From Bradyrhizobium sp. B097 (GTDB taxonomy: Bacteria > Pseudomonadota > Alphaproteobacteria > Rhizobiales > Xanthobacteraceae), in NCBI RefSeq assembly GCF_038957035.1, contig NZ_CP152412.1, forward strand, positions 8,862,501-8,926,500: a stretch of 64,000 bases of DNA, written 5' to 3'. The notes below the pieces were generated by a model. The model was given only the letters and a program-made list of their open reading frames with translations. It did not search any database and was not told where the DNA came from. How positions within the stretch are numbered: position 1 is the first letter of the stretch; every line of letters starts with the position of its first letter. The position numbers were made by a program, and so were the translations under genes. Below are positions 15,788-24,720 of the stretch, one piece after another.

Positions 15788-18247
15788 TCAGCGCAGCGCC
15801 TCGAATCGCGCCTTTGCCTCCTTGATTCCACCGGCCTCGGCCTTGGCGTAGAGATCGCGAGCCTTGGTCGCATCGCCGCGCGTTCCATACGTTCCCCAGG
15901 TCGAGAGGGTCAGCGGATCGTAGGTTTCCGCGAGCGCGAAGCTTGCCTGGGCGCTGCCCGTCTCGGCGACGCGTTCCAGCACGATCCGCGCAGCACCGAT
16001 GTCACCCTGTTCCAGCAGCAGGCGCGCCCGCGCCATCAATCTCGCCTCTTGCGCATTGTCGTCAGGGGCGGCCTCGACATTGCCTACGATTCGCGTCGGC
16101 ACGGCCCGGTTCTCGATTGATGCCACCGCTGCGCCCGCCGGCTCCTCCTGTATGGCCCGGCCAGCGTTGCCGGTCGTGGCGACCTGAGACGCGGCGGGCG
16201 GCACTTTCGCGGCGAGCGTACCGACGTCGCGGCGCGCCGATGCAAGATCCCGCTCCAATTGCTCGGCCCTGCCACGCTCCTTCTGCAGCAGGCTGCGCTG
16301 CTCAGCCACAGCCTGCTCGGCGGCCTGCTTCGCCCCGACGGCTTGCGTGTTCGCTGCGGCCACCCGCTCGGTCTGGGCATCGAGTTCGCGGCTCTTGGTT
16401 GCAAGATCGCGAGCTAGTTGTTCCGCCCGCTGTCGCTCGCGCTGGAGCGATTGTCGCAACTCAGCGGTATCGCTTGATTCCGCCTGTTTGTGCTGCGCTG
16501 CCTCGTCGCTGGCTTTGGCCGCCTGAGCCTCGTAGGCGTAGACTTTGCTGCGCGCTGTCGCGAGATCCTGCGCCAGAGCGTCGGCCCTCTCATGCTCCTT
16601 CTGCATCGACCGCCGCTGTTCAGCAGCGCCGGCTTCCGTTGTCAGCTTCAGCTTGGCGAGTTCATCGTGTGCCTTGGCCGCCGCTGCCGTTTGCATCTCC
16701 ACGTCACGACGCGCCGCCGCGAGGTCCAGTTCCATCCGCGCGGCCCGCTCGTGCTCTTGCCCCAGCGACTTCTGCAAGTCCGCCGCACCGCCTTCGGAGG
16801 CCTTCTTCAGCCGGGCCGCCTCATCGCTCACCTTGGCCGCAAGCGCGGTTTGCGTTTCAACGTCACGACGCGCCGCCGCAAGGTCCTTCTCCAATCGCGC
16901 GGCACGCTCATGTTCCTGCCCCAGCGACTTCTGCAAGTCGGCTGCGCCGCCTTGCGAGGCAGCCTTCAGCTTAGCCGCCTCATCGCCCGCCTTGGCCGCC
17001 AACGCGGTCTGCGCTTCCACGTCACGACGAGCCGCCGCGAGGTCCTTCTCCAATCGCGCGGCACGCTCATGTTCCTGCCCCAGCGACTTCTGCAAGTCGG
17101 CTGCGCCGCTTTGCGAGGCAACCTTCAGCTTAGCCCCCTCATCGCTCGCCTTGGCCGCCAACGCGGTCTGCGTTTCCACGTCACGGCGAGCCGCCGCAAG
17201 GTCCTTCTCCAACCGTGCGGCCCGGTCGTGCTCCTGTCCCAGCGACTTCTGCAGGTCCGCCGCTCCGCTTTGCGAGGCAGCCTTCAGCTTAGCCGCTTCA
17301 TCGCTTGCCTTGGCCGCCAACGCGGTCTGCGTTTCCACGTCACGGCGAGCCGCCGCAAGGTCCTTCTCCAACCGTGCGGCCCGGTCGTGCTCCTGTCCCA
17401 GCGACTTCTGCAGGTCCGCCGCTCCGCTTTGCGAGGCAGCCTTCAGCTTAGCCGCTTCATCGCTTGCCTTGGCCGCCAGCGCTGATTGCGTTTCCACGTC
17501 TCGACGCGCCGCCATAAGCTCCTTCTCCAGTCGCGCGGCACGCTCGCGCTCCTGCGCCAACGGCTTCTGCACGTCCGCTGCGCCGCTTTGCGAGGCCGCC
17601 TTCAGCCGGGCCGCGTCATCGCTCGCCTTGGCCGCCAGCGCGGCCTGCGTTTCCACGTCCCGACGCGCCGCCGCCAGCTCCTGCTCCAATCGCGCGGCCC
17701 GCTCATGCTCCTCCGCCAGGGGCTTCTGCAAGTCCGCTGCGCCGCTTTGCGAAGCCTGCTTCAGCTTCGCCGTCTCGTCGTTTGCCTTGACCAGCAGTGC
17801 AGCCAACTTGTCCAGATCAAGACGAGCCGCCTCCAGCTCCTGTTCCCGCTGCGCGGTTCGCCCACGCTCCTCGCGCAACGATCTCTGCAAGTCCGCTACG
17901 TCGCCTTGCGGCATGGCCTTCAGCGATTTTTTCAGCTTTTCAGCTTCGCTCTGCAGAGCATTTTCGACTTGAACCGAATTTTCGCGTTCCTTGGTCAGCA
18001 AGCCCTGCAGCAATTCGATGTCTTTCCGCGCTGTCGCGAGTTCGCGGGCGAGCGCGTCCGCGCTTTGCGGTTGTTCCGCGGCTGGACCAGCGTCGCCCGC
18101 AGGGCTCGTCTTGGCTTGTGCAAGTTGCGGGGAATTGCCGGCGATGCCATTGGACTGCGCGTGCGCCCCGCCGGAACCCGGCACATCTGAAAGACACGTC
18201 ACCGCGAGGGTTGCTGCGAACCATAGCGGGGCCGCCCGGCGCATCAT
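15788..18247 (-). CDS. exported coiled-coil protein with 53-residue tandem repeats and C-terminal Sel1-like domain
   Basis: From ATG 18247 the product is 819 residues. A signal peptide ends near GGAHAQ (about residue 30). From about residue 70 to 640 the chain is a long Ala/Glu/Lys/Arg coiled coil made of about ten units of 53 residues, each with the pattern ARLEKDLAAARRDVETQTAL, AAKASDEAAKLKAASQSGAA, DLQKSLGQEHERA. The C-terminal 85 residues (ARLLLEQGDIGAARIVLERV, FALAETYDP, ARDLYAKAEAGGIKEAKAR) match the Sel1/TPR-type ends common in Rhizobiales. The frame remains open to an ATG at 18385. It is the first gene of the four-gene exported operon. A role as a periplasmic spacer or scaffold is inference. 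Confidence 0.85.
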   Translation of the reverse strand: MMRRAAPLWFAATLAVTCLSDVPGSGGAHAQSNGIAGNSPQLAQAKTSPAGDAGPAAEQPQSADALARELATARKDIELLQGLLTKERENSVQVENALQSEAEKLKKSLKAMPQGDVADLQRSLREERGRTAQREQELEAARLDLDKLAALLVKANDETAKLKQASQSGAADLQKPLAEEHERAARLEQELAAARRDVETQAALAAKASDDAARLKAASQSGAADVQKPLAQERERAARLEKELMAARRDVETQSALAAKASDEAAKLKAASQSGAADLQKSLGQEHDRAARLEKDLAAARRDVETQTALAAKASDEAAKLKAASQSGAADLQKSLGQEHDRAARLEKDLAAARRDVETQTALAAKASDEGAKLKVASQSGAADLQKSLGQEHERAARLEKDLAAARRDVEAQTALAAKAGDEAAKLKAASQGGAADLQKSLGQEHERAARLEKDLAAARRDVETQTALAAKVSDEAARLKKASEGGAADLQKSLGQEHERAARMELDLAAARRDVEMQTAAAAKAHDELAKLKLTTEAGAAEQRRSMQKEHERADALAQDLATARSKVYAYEAQAAKASDEAAQHKQAESSDTAELRQSLQRERQRAEQLARDLATKSRELDAQTERVAAANTQAVGAKQAAEQAVAEQRSLLQKERGRAEQLERDLASARRDVGTLAAKVPPAASQVATTGNAGRAIQEEPAGAAVASIENRAVPTRIVGNVEAAPDDNAQEARLMARARLLLEQGDIGAARIVLERVAETGSAQASFALAETYDPLTLSTWGTYGTRGDATKARDLYAKAEAGGIKEAKARFEALR
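16740..17780. repeat. 159-bp in-frame tandem repeat array inside the coiled-coil gene
   Basis: Units recur every 159 bases (53 codons). Two neighbouring units, about 17145-17303 and 17304-17462, are almost identical at the DNA level, including synonymous positions, which points to recent duplication. Outer units are progressively diverged. Confidence 0.85.
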
Positions 18248-18527
18248 CCCCGGAGCGAATGGCGCTCGATCCGATCTGACGCGCGAGCCGGCACGTTCAC
18301 AAGTTGAGTTCCCGTCAACGCAAATGACGATGCTCTCATGTCCGCGCGCGTCCAGTATCACCCGCCGCATGGTGATATCGCCCATTATGATGCGGCATCA
18401 TAGGGCTCACCGGCTCACGGATACTATGACCCGCAAGGATTACCCCTGTTAACCGCGCAGCTTTGGGCGAGGCCGAAGCATCGAGTTCAGCCGCGGCCGG
18501 CGCGACGGCGCAAGGTGAGCGCTGTGC

Positions 18528-19421
18528 TCACACCGGCCGCTCGCCCTTCACGGTCACGCGGGTGCCGGAGCGGGTGTGCGGCCAGTAATCCCACATCGCG
18601 CGGTGCTGGGCGCAGCGATTGTCCCAGAACGCGATCGCGTTCTCGGTCCAGCGGAAGCGGCACTGGAACAGCGGGTTCTCGGCATGCTGGTAGAGATAGG
18701 CCAGCATGGCATCGCTCTCGTCGCGCGGGATGCCGACGATGAAGCGGGTGAAGCCGCGATTGACGTAGAGCGATTTCTTGCCGGTCACCGGATGGGTGCG
18801 GACCACCGGATGCTCGGCGCGGGGATATTCCCGTTTGTCGGCGACGCCGTAATTGGCGTACAGACCACGATAGGTCTGCTCGCCGTCATGCAGCGCGGTC
18901 AGCCCGTCGAGATAGGCCTTCATGCGGTCCGACAGCGCCTCATAGGCCGCGTACATGTTGGCGAACAGGGTGTCGCCGCCGCGCGGTGGGCATTGCTTGA
19001 TGTAGAGGATCGAGCCCATCGGCGGCTCGAGGTCGCAGGACACGTCGGTGTGCCAGCCCTCGCCATTGGCGCGCGGTGAATCCTTGTCGGCATAGATCTT
19101 CATCAGCGCCGGATCGCCCTCATTGGGCGCGGCCGGGTGGACGTGCAGCTCGCCGAACTTGCGGCCGAAGGCGAGATGCTGGTCGGGGCTGATGTGCTGG
19201 TCGCGGAAGAAGATGACGAGGTTTTCGGCGAGCGCGCGATGGATCTCGTCCATCTGCCGGTTGGAGCGCGCATCGTCGCCAACCAGTCTGCCAATATCGA
19301 CGCCGGAGATTTCCGCACCGATGATCGGCGTCAGCTTCTCGACGCCGATGGTCTCATAGGGCTCGGATTGGTCGGCGAGGTGGCGGTAGCGCGGACCCTG
19401 CTTGCCGGACAGCGAGCTCAT
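18528..19421 (-). CDS. TauD/TfdA family Fe(II)/2-oxoglutarate dioxygenase
   Basis: The 297-residue enzyme starts at ATG 19421; the frame extends further up but that part lies in a repeat. The iron-binding HxD is in GWHTDVSCDLEPP, and the distal His and 2-oxoglutarate Arg are in QHRAMWDYWPHTRSGTRVTVKG. IGAEISGVDIGRL near the N-terminus and FFRDQHISPDQHLAFGRKFG are family signatures. Relatives oxidise taurine, 2,4-D or other small sulfonates and aryloxy acids; the substrate here is unknown. It is monocistronic with a family B repeat upstream. Confidence 0.92.
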   Translation of the reverse strand: MSSLSGKQGPRYRHLADQSEPYETIGVEKLTPIIGAEISGVDIGRLVGDDARSNRQMDEIHRALAENLVIFFRDQHISPDQHLAFGRKFGELHVHPAAPNEGDPALMKIYADKDSPRANGEGWHTDVSCDLEPPMGSILYIKQCPPRGGDTLFANMYAAYEALSDRMKAYLDGLTALHDGEQTYRGLYANYGVADKREYPRAEHPVVRTHPVTGKKSLYVNRGFTRFIVGIPRDESDAMLAYLYQHAENPLFQCRFRWTENAIAFWDNRCAQHRAMWDYWPHTRSGTRVTVKGERPV

Positions 19422-19500
19422 GGGCGTTCTCCCGATGGTTCTTGATTGGGAGCATGGTAGCCCGGATGCAGCGAAGCGCAATCCGCGCCGCAAGCATATC

Positions 19501-19643
19501 CGTCGTCCCGGACAAGCGCAGCGAAGCGGAGCGCAGATCCGGGACCCATAACCACAGGATTGTATTTTGCGAAGGCTGGTAACCCGCATCTCGCGCCATA
19601 ACCACGTCTTGTGGTTATGGGTCCCGGCCTTCGCCGGGACGAC
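19501..19643. repeat. inverted intergenic repeat, family B (copy 2)
   Basis: CGTCGTCCCGG...GGGACCCATAACCAC at the left and GTGGTTATGGGTCCCGGCC with CGCCGGGACGACGG at the right. Confidence 0.78.
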
Positions 19644-19673
19644 GGTTGAGTGTGGGTTAGGCGCGGAGTGAAA

Positions 19674-20966
19674 TTACTCCGCGGCGCCCGCGGGCTCGGG
19701 CACCTTGGCGCCGGCGCCGTACTTCTGGTCGATATAGTCGATCACCAGCGCCTTGAAGTCGGCGGCGATGCCCGGACCGCGCAGGGTGCGGAACTTCTTG
19801 CCGTCGACGAAGACCGGCGCGGCCGGCGCTTCGCCGGTGCCGGGCAGCGAGATGCCGATATTGGCGTGCTTGGATTCGCCGGGGCCGTTGACGATGCAGC
19901 CCATCACCGCGACGTTGAGCTCTTCGACGCCCGGATACCTGGTCTTCCAGGCCGGCATCTCGTCGCGGATGAAATCCTGGATCGAGCGCGCCAGTTCCTG
20001 GAACGTGGTCGAGGTGGTGCGGCCGCAGCCCGGGCAGGCCGCAACCAGCGGCACGAAGGTGCGGAAGCCCATGGTCTGCAGCAATTCCTGCGCGACCTGC
20101 ACTTCCAGCGTGCGGTCGCCGCCGGGCTCCGGCGTCAGCGAGATGCGGATGGTGTCGCCGATACCCTGCTGCAGGAGAATGCCGAGCGCGGCCGACGAGG
20201 CCACGATGCCCTTCGAGCCCATGCCGGCCTCGGTGAGGCCGAGATGGATCGCGTAATCCGAGCGGCGCACGACTTCCTGATAGACCGCGATCAGATCCTG
20301 CACGGCGGAGACCTTCGCCGACAGGATGATCCTGTTCTTGGGCATGCCGAGCTCTTGGGCGCGGGCCGCCGACAGCAACGCCGACTGCACCATCGCCTCG
20401 CGGGTCACCGCGCGGGCATCGCGCGGATTGGCCGACGCCGTGTTCTCGTCCATCAGCCTGGTCAGCAGCTCCTGGTCGAGCGAGCCCCAATTGGCGCCGA
20501 TGCGCACCGGCTTGTCGTTCTTGTTGGCGATCTCGATGATGTCGGCGAACTGGGTGTCGCGCTTGTTCTTGAAGCCGACATTGCCGGGATTGATGCGGTA
20601 CTTGTCGAGCGCCTCGGCGCAGGCCGGATATTCGGCGAGCAGCTTGTGGCCGATATAGTGGAAGTCGCCGATCAGGGGCGTGGTGATGCCGAGCTTGCGC
20701 AGGCCGTCACGGATGTGCGGCACGGCGGCTGCGGCTTCCTCGCGGTCGACGGTGATGCGCACCATCTCGGAGCCGGCGCGCGACAGCGCGGCGACCTGGG
20801 CGATGGTGCCCTCGATGTCGGCAGTGTCAGTGTTGGTCATCGACTGCACGACGATCGGCGCGCCGCCGCCGACGGCGACGTTGCCGACCATGACCTGCGT
20901 GGTTCGGTGCCGCGGTGCGGGACCGGCGATGTCGTCGTCTTGCGGCAAAATCTCGGGCTTGTTCAT
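19674..20966 (-). CDS. ispG: 4-hydroxy-3-methylbut-2-en-1-yl diphosphate synthase (flavodoxin/ferredoxin)
   Basis: Converts methylerythritol cyclodiphosphate to HMBPP in the MEP isoprenoid pathway, using a [4Fe-4S] cluster. The TIM-barrel N-terminal part has [19 protein letters not shown] and RINPGNVG. The cluster Cys residues are in ACPGCGRTT (about residues 309-312) and [12 protein letters not shown] (about 353). The 430-residue length is normal. The ATG at 20966 (MNKPEIL) is preferred to one at 20996. Together with the diphosphate synthase at 4.5 kb it represents isoprenoid supply in this window, though the genes are not linked. Confidence 0.97.
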   Translation of the reverse strand: MNKPEILPQDDDIAGPAPRHRTTQVMVGNVAVGGGAPIVVQSMTNTDTADIEGTIAQVAALSRAGSEMVRITVDREEAAAAVPHIRDGLRKLGITTPLIGDFHYIGHKLLAEYPACAEALDKYRINPGNVGFKNKRDTQFADIIEIANKNDKPVRIGANWGSLDQELLTRLMDENTASANPRDARAVTREAMVQSALLSAARAQELGMPKNRIILSAKVSAVQDLIAVYQEVVRRSDYAIHLGLTEAGMGSKGIVASSAALGILLQQGIGDTIRISLTPEPGGDRTLEVQVAQELLQTMGFRTFVPLVAACPGCGRTTSTTFQELARSIQDFIRDEMPAWKTRYPGVEELNVAVMGCIVNGPGESKHANIGISLPGTGEAPAAPVFVDGKKFRTLRGPGIAADFKALVIDYIDQKYGAGAKVPEPAGAAE

Positions 20967-21199
20967 GGCGTCTCGAATATCAGGTTTCGGTGACATTCAC
21001 CAAGGGGGCGGTGGGCCTCGCGCATGGCGGGCCAAACGGTGATGTTTCGGAGTGAATTCAACAGCTTATGGCGCCGATTGAGGCCAAAGGCAAGCCATGC
21101 AGCGGCGTCCTGCATGGACAGCTATATTGGGCCGAATTGGGGTGAATCAAAGGGCAAAGTGACAGCTTTTCATGTGATCCGGCGGACTCCTTACGGTTT
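20967..21199. other. intergenic region with no recognised gene
   Basis: Between the divergent ispG and rhodanese genes. A short plus-strand frame at 21024-21251 reads into the family D repeat and has no ribosome binding site, so it was not called. Promoters of both genes should lie here, but no sure -35/-10 could be picked. Confidence 0.5.
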
Positions 21200-21248
21200 G
21201 AGCATGATCTTTCCGAAAAACCGGTACCCACTTTTTCGGATCATGCTC
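21200..21248. repeat. palindromic intergenic repeat, family D (copy 2)
   Basis: GAGCATGATC ... CCGAAAAACCGG ... GATCATGCTC, 36 bases before the rhodanese start. Confidence 0.8.
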
Positions 21249-21284
21249 TAGCATCCCCTTAAGATCATTCCGGGAGGGCGCGAC

Positions 21285-22160
21285 ATGGCCGGCCATAGCG
21301 AGCTGATCACCACGGCGGAACTTGCCGACATCCTGACCCGCCCCGAGCTGCGCCTGTTCGACTGCACGACCTATCTGGAGCCGGCCCCCGCCGGCAGCAA
21401 CGTTCCCTATATTGTCGTCTCTGGCCGCCAGACCTTCGAGGCCGGCCACCTCCCCGGCGCGAATTTCCTCGATCTGCAGGCCGAGTTCTCCGACCCCCGC
21501 ACTGAGCTGCGCTTCATGATGCCGCCGACGGCCCAGCTCGAGGCCGCGTTCGGCCGCCACGGCATTTCGGCGGGCAGCCGCGTGGTGCTCTATTCGATCG
21601 GCACGGCGATGTGGGCGACGCGGTTCTGGTGGATGCTGCATTCGCTCGGCTTCGACGGAGCCGCGGTGCTCGACGGCGGCATCGACAAATGGACCGCCGA
21701 GGGACGCGACATCGAGACCGGGCTTGCCGGCGGCTATCCGCAGGCGACGTTCTCGGCGCGGCCGAAGGACGGCATGTTCGTCGGCAAGCGCGACGTGCTC
21801 GCCGCGACCACAGAGCGCGACACCGTGATCGTCAATGCGCTCGGCCCGCAATTCTACAAGGGACTGGAGCCAAGCCGTTATGGCCGGCCCGGCCGCATCC
21901 CCGGCAGCGTCAGCGTGCCGGCGGCAACCTTGATCGATCCCAAGGGCAAGACGTTCGTGCCGCTTGCGGAGGCGGAAGCGACCTTCGCCGCGCAAGGCAT
22001 CACCAGGGACAAGCGCGTCGTCGCCTATTGCGGCGGCGGCATCTCCGCGACCATCGACCTGTTCCAGCTGCATCGGCTCGGCTACGACAATCTCACGCTC
22101 TATGACGGCTCGATGGGCGAATGGGCGAAGGATGAGTCGCTGCCGATCGAGGTCGGGTAG
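21285..22160 (+). CDS. thiosulfate/3-mercaptopyruvate-type sulfurtransferase (two rhodanese domains)
   Basis: A 291-residue protein behind a GGGAGGG ribosome binding site. The first rhodanese domain (about 1-130) is inactive-type and carries LPGANFLDLQAEFSD. The second (about 165-290) has the active-site Cys249 in VAYCGGGISATIDLF, and GRIPGSVSVPAATLIDPKG. The loop CGGGISA differs from the CRxGx(R/T) of classical rhodanese and from the CGSGVTA of mercaptopyruvate enzymes, being closer to the latter. It transfers sulfane sulfur to thiols or cyanide in the cytoplasm. Monocistronic. Confidence 0.9.
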   Translation: MAGHSELITTAELADILTRPELRLFDCTTYLEPAPAGSNVPYIVVSGRQTFEAGHLPGANFLDLQAEFSDPRTELRFMMPPTAQLEAAFGRHGISAGSRVVLYSIGTAMWATRFWWMLHSLGFDGAAVLDGGIDKWTAEGRDIETGLAGGYPQATFSARPKDGMFVGKRDVLAATTERDTVIVNALGPQFYKGLEPSRYGRPGRIPGSVSVPAATLIDPKGKTFVPLAEAEATFAAQGITRDKRVVAYCGGGISATIDLFQLHRLGYDNLTLYDGSMGEWAKDESLPIEVG

Positions 22161-22188
22161 CGGAAAAGAAGCGGGACTCTCTCCACGG

Positions 22189-22310
22189 GTCGTCCCTGCG
22201 AAAGCAGGGACCCATACGCCGCGGCGAGTGTTGTGAACGGGATTCGACGTTCCACCATCGCTCACCAATAACCATTCGTGGCTATGGGTCCCTGCTTTCG
22301 CAGGGACGAC
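22189..22310. repeat. inverted intergenic repeat, family B variant
   Basis: GTCGTCCCTGCGAAAGCAGG and GGGACCCATA at the left, mirrored by TATGGGTCCCTGCTTTCGCA and GGGACGAC at the right, between convergent genes. Confidence 0.75.
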
Positions 22311-22359
22311 AGTGAGTTTGTTGCGCCGTTGGCGAGCCAAACATCGCGATCTCAAACTC

Positions 22360-23316
22360 TCACGCCGGAACGTTCGGATCCGGCGTCACCTTCGGGTCGG
22401 GCTTGTTGACGAGATAGAGGCCGGCGATCACCAGCAGCGCGGCGACGCCGAACACCGGCGTCAGCGTGTCGTGCATGATGAAATAGGCCGCGACCACGCC
22501 GAACAGCGGCGTGACGAAGGTGAAGGCCGACAGCTTGCTCGCCGAATAAGTCTTCACCATCGCAAACCAAATGACAAAAGTGCAGCCCACCACCCAGACC
22601 GCCTGATAGGCGAGCAGCGAGATCGACAGCGCGCTCGGCACGTGGTCGATGCGCTCGCCGGCGATCCAGGCTGCGAGGCCGAGAATCGGAATCGAGATTG
22701 CGACCTGGTAGCCGAGCGCCTTTTCCGGCGCGGCCTTGCGCAGCTGCGTGCCCTTGGCGACCAGCGTGGTCGCCGCCCACAGCGCGCCGCCGCCGACCAC
22801 CATGAGGTCGCCGAGCAGCACCTTGGCATCGACGTTCGGCTGCGGCACGCCGATCGCGAGCGCGACGCCGGCAAAACTCAGCGCCAGCCCGCTCCACTGC
22901 ACGGTCGAGAGACGCTCGCCGAGGAATTGATGCGAGCCGAGCGCGACGAAGAACGGCGCGGTGTAAAGGAAGACCGAGGCGCGCGACGCCGAGGTGAAGG
23001 TGAGGCCAGTGAAGATCAGCACGAACTCGCAGCCGAACATCAGCCCGGCGATCACACCCGGCAGCAGCGTGCCGTCGCGCTCGAAGAATTTGACGCCGCG
23101 CAGGCGGCCGACGATCAGCATCACCGGCAGCGCGCCTGAGGAGCGGATCAGCGCCTGCAGCATCGGCGGCACATCGGGTAGCGCGAGCTTCACCGCGAGC
23201 TGGTTGAAGCCCCAGCTCACGCACAGCATCAGCATCAATGCGATGGCGCCGGGCGGCAGCCCATGGCCGACGCTGACGGGCCTCGTGACGCTGGCGGAGA
23301 TCGCTTGGGTCGACAT
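22360..23316 (-). CDS. EamA/DMT-family transporter
   Basis: A 318-residue inner-membrane protein with ten predicted helices in two EamA repeats: first half from ALMLMLCVSWGFNQLAVKL to about residue 160, second from LLGDLMVVGGGALWAATTLVAKG to the end. These carry out efflux of metabolites or amino acids, but specificity is not readable. SRASVFLYTAPFFVALGSH is a typical fourth-helix motif. The C-terminal tail (KPDPKVTPDPNVPA) is short and polar. The gene is transcribed alone, downstream of a family A repeat. Confidence 0.9.
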   Translation of the reverse strand: MSTQAISASVTRPVSVGHGLPPGAIALMLMLCVSWGFNQLAVKLALPDVPPMLQALIRSSGALPVMLIVGRLRGVKFFERDGTLLPGVIAGLMFGCEFVLIFTGLTFTSASRASVFLYTAPFFVALGSHQFLGERLSTVQWSGLALSFAGVALAIGVPQPNVDAKVLLGDLMVVGGGALWAATTLVAKGTQLRKAAPEKALGYQVAISIPILGLAAWIAGERIDHVPSALSISLLAYQAVWVVGCTFVIWFAMVKTYSASKLSAFTFVTPLFGVVAAYFIMHDTLTPVFGVAALLVIAGLYLVNKPDPKVTPDPNVPA

Positions 23317-23393
23317 GTTTCCTCGCGGGCCGGCTTGCTGCCGTGTTGTTGTTCTATTGAGATGAGTAGCTCAGACGCTCACCGCTGGCCTCA

Positions 23394-23515
23394 CCTCTCC
23401 CGCTTGCGGGGGAGGTCGCTGCGCTCGAAGAGCGCAGCGGGTGGGGGCTCTCTCCACAATGCGACTCGTGGAGAGAGCCCCCACCCCAGCCCTCCCCCGC
23501 AAGCGGGAGAGGGAG
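23394..23515. repeat. REP-like inverted repeat, family A (copy 2)
   Basis: CTCTCCCGCTTGCGGGGGAG...GTGGGGGCTCTCTCCAC...CCCCCGCAAGCGGGAGAGG. Confidence 0.85.
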
Positions 23516-23561
23516 CAGAGCGCCTTTGCCGTTAAGCGTTCGCCTCAATCGCATCCGCGCA

Positions 23562-24050
23562 TCACGTCTTCTGGCAATGCGCGCAGGTGCCGGCGATCTC
23601 GACGACGGAGAGTTTCGGGATGAAGCCCGACGCCCGCGCCGCCGCGGTCAGGCTTTGCGCGACCGGGGCGGCGGGGATCTCGCCGACCGAGCCGCAATGG
23701 TCGCAGATCAGGAACGCCACCATTGAGGTCTCGTCATGATCGTGCGCGCAGGCGAGGAAGGCGTTGCGGCTCTCGATGCGGTGAACGAGGCCGTTCTCCA
23801 TCAAGAAGTCGAGCGCGCGATAGACGGTAATCGGTGCCGGGCGCGGCATCGTCTTGGCCAGCTCGTCGATCACCTCATAGGCGCCGAGCGGCCGATGGCT
23901 CGACAGCAGCGCCTGCAGCACCTGACGCCGGATCGGGGTGAATTTCTGGCCGCGCCGCGCGCACACCTGTTCGGCATGCGCCATCGCGTCCGCGGCGCAG
24001 CGGCCGTGATCGTGGTCGGGGGCAGGAAATGTCGGCTTGGCCAGGCTCAT
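23562..24050 (-). CDS. zur: Fur-family regulator, zinc uptake (Zur) type
   Basis: The 162-residue protein starts at ATG 24050. The winged helix is GQKFTPIRRQVLQALLSSHRPLGAYEVIDELAK with recognition helix PAPITVYRALDFLMENGLVH. The structural zinc site uses two CxxC motifs, CDHCGSVGEI and CAHCQKT at the C-terminus, and regulatory ligands include the HD-rich ACAHDHDET. A His-rich N-terminus (PDHDHGRC) also favours Zur. It should repress zinc uptake genes when zinc is plentiful, but no znuABC is nearby, so Zur rather than Fur is inferred from the sequence style only. In-frame ATGs upstream (24137, 24068, 24059) are less likely. Confidence 0.8.
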   Translation of the reverse strand: MSLAKPTFPAPDHDHGRCAADAMAHAEQVCARRGQKFTPIRRQVLQALLSSHRPLGAYEVIDELAKTMPRPAPITVYRALDFLMENGLVHRIESRNAFLACAHDHDETSMVAFLICDHCGSVGEIPAAPVAQSLTAAARASGFIPKLSVVEIAGTCAHCQKT

Positions 24051-24197
24051 TGCCCTCATATGTAGCATTCTTGCGCCGGTTCCCATAGCCCGGCCCAGCC
24101 CAATACCGCCGCCCAATACCCGAAGCCCATCCCTCACCGCCTTGCAGCCATGTGCGCCATGCGGAGCAGCCTCGCGTTAACCCGGCATGCAGAATTC

Positions 24198-24227
24198 ATA
24201 AGCAAGCTTATTATATTGCAAGCTTAT
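24198..24227. promoter_or_regulatory. probable MarR operator: two GCAAGCTTAT direct repeats
   Basis: ATAAGCAAGCTTAT at 24198-24211 is a near-perfect palindrome (ATAAGC-AA-GCTTAT). GCAAGCTTAT recurs at 24218-24227, 16 bases (about 1.5 helical turns) further on. It lies directly before the marR gene, whose Shine-Dalgarno GGAGA (24228-24232) follows immediately, as expected for autorepression. Confidence 0.7.
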
Positions 24228-24240
24228 GGAGACAGCATTG

Positions 24241-24720
24241 ATGCGCAGTTCCGTGGACGCGAACTTCATGTTTACGCTCGGCGAATTGTTCCGGCTGATC
24301 CGCGTCTACGCTGACAAGGAGGCCGCGCGCTATGGCATCACCCGTGCGCAATGGGCCGTGCTGTCGAAGGTGGAACGCCAGGAAGGGCTGAAGCAGACCG
24401 AGCTCGCCGAGCTGCTCGAGATGCAGCCGATCACCCTGACGCGGCTGATCGACAAGCTCTGCGACAATGACTGGATCGAGCGCCGCAGCGACGAGAACGA
24501 TCGCCGCGTCAACCGCCTCTATCTGAAGAAGGCCGCGCGCCCGCTGCTCGGCAAGCTGGCTGGCCTGCGCTCCGAACTCACCGCGACCGCGCTCGAGGGC
24601 ATCAGCCCCGCTGATGCGCATCGCCTGCTCACTCAATTGGAATCGATCAAGGAAAACGTTCGCAATGCCATCCAAAACCCAGCCGGCGAACCCTCCCGAA
24701 AGGAACAACGCTATGGCTGA
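24241..24720 (+). CDS. MarR-family transcriptional regulator of the emrAB-like pump
   Basis: The 159-residue winged-helix protein has the MarR core: QWAVLSKVERQEGLKQTELAELLEMQPITLTRLIDKLCDN and the wing WIERRSDENDRRVNRLYL. I chose ATG 24241 because GGAGA lies 8 bases upstream; the other in-frame ATG at 24226 lies inside the putative operator and before that ribosome site. It should repress its own operon until a toxic ligand binds. The emrA-like gene overlaps its end by 8 bases, so marR, the membrane fusion protein and the MFS pump form one unit. Confidence 0.92.
   Translation: MRSSVDANFMFTLGELFRLIRVYADKEAARYGITRAQWAVLSKVERQEGLKQTELAELLEMQPITLTRLIDKLCDNDWIERRSDENDRRVNRLYLKKAARPLLGKLAGLRSELTATALEGISPADAHRLLTQLESIKENVRNAIQNPAGEPSRKEQRYG

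Noticed and set aside
16740..17780. Tandem repeats considered as a CRISPR array
   Set aside because: The period is 159 bases with no short repeat/unique spacer structure, and it lies in frame inside a coiled-coil gene.
21024..21251. Plus-strand frame of 75 codons between ispG and the rhodanese
   Set aside because: No ribosome site; its second half runs through the family D repeat.
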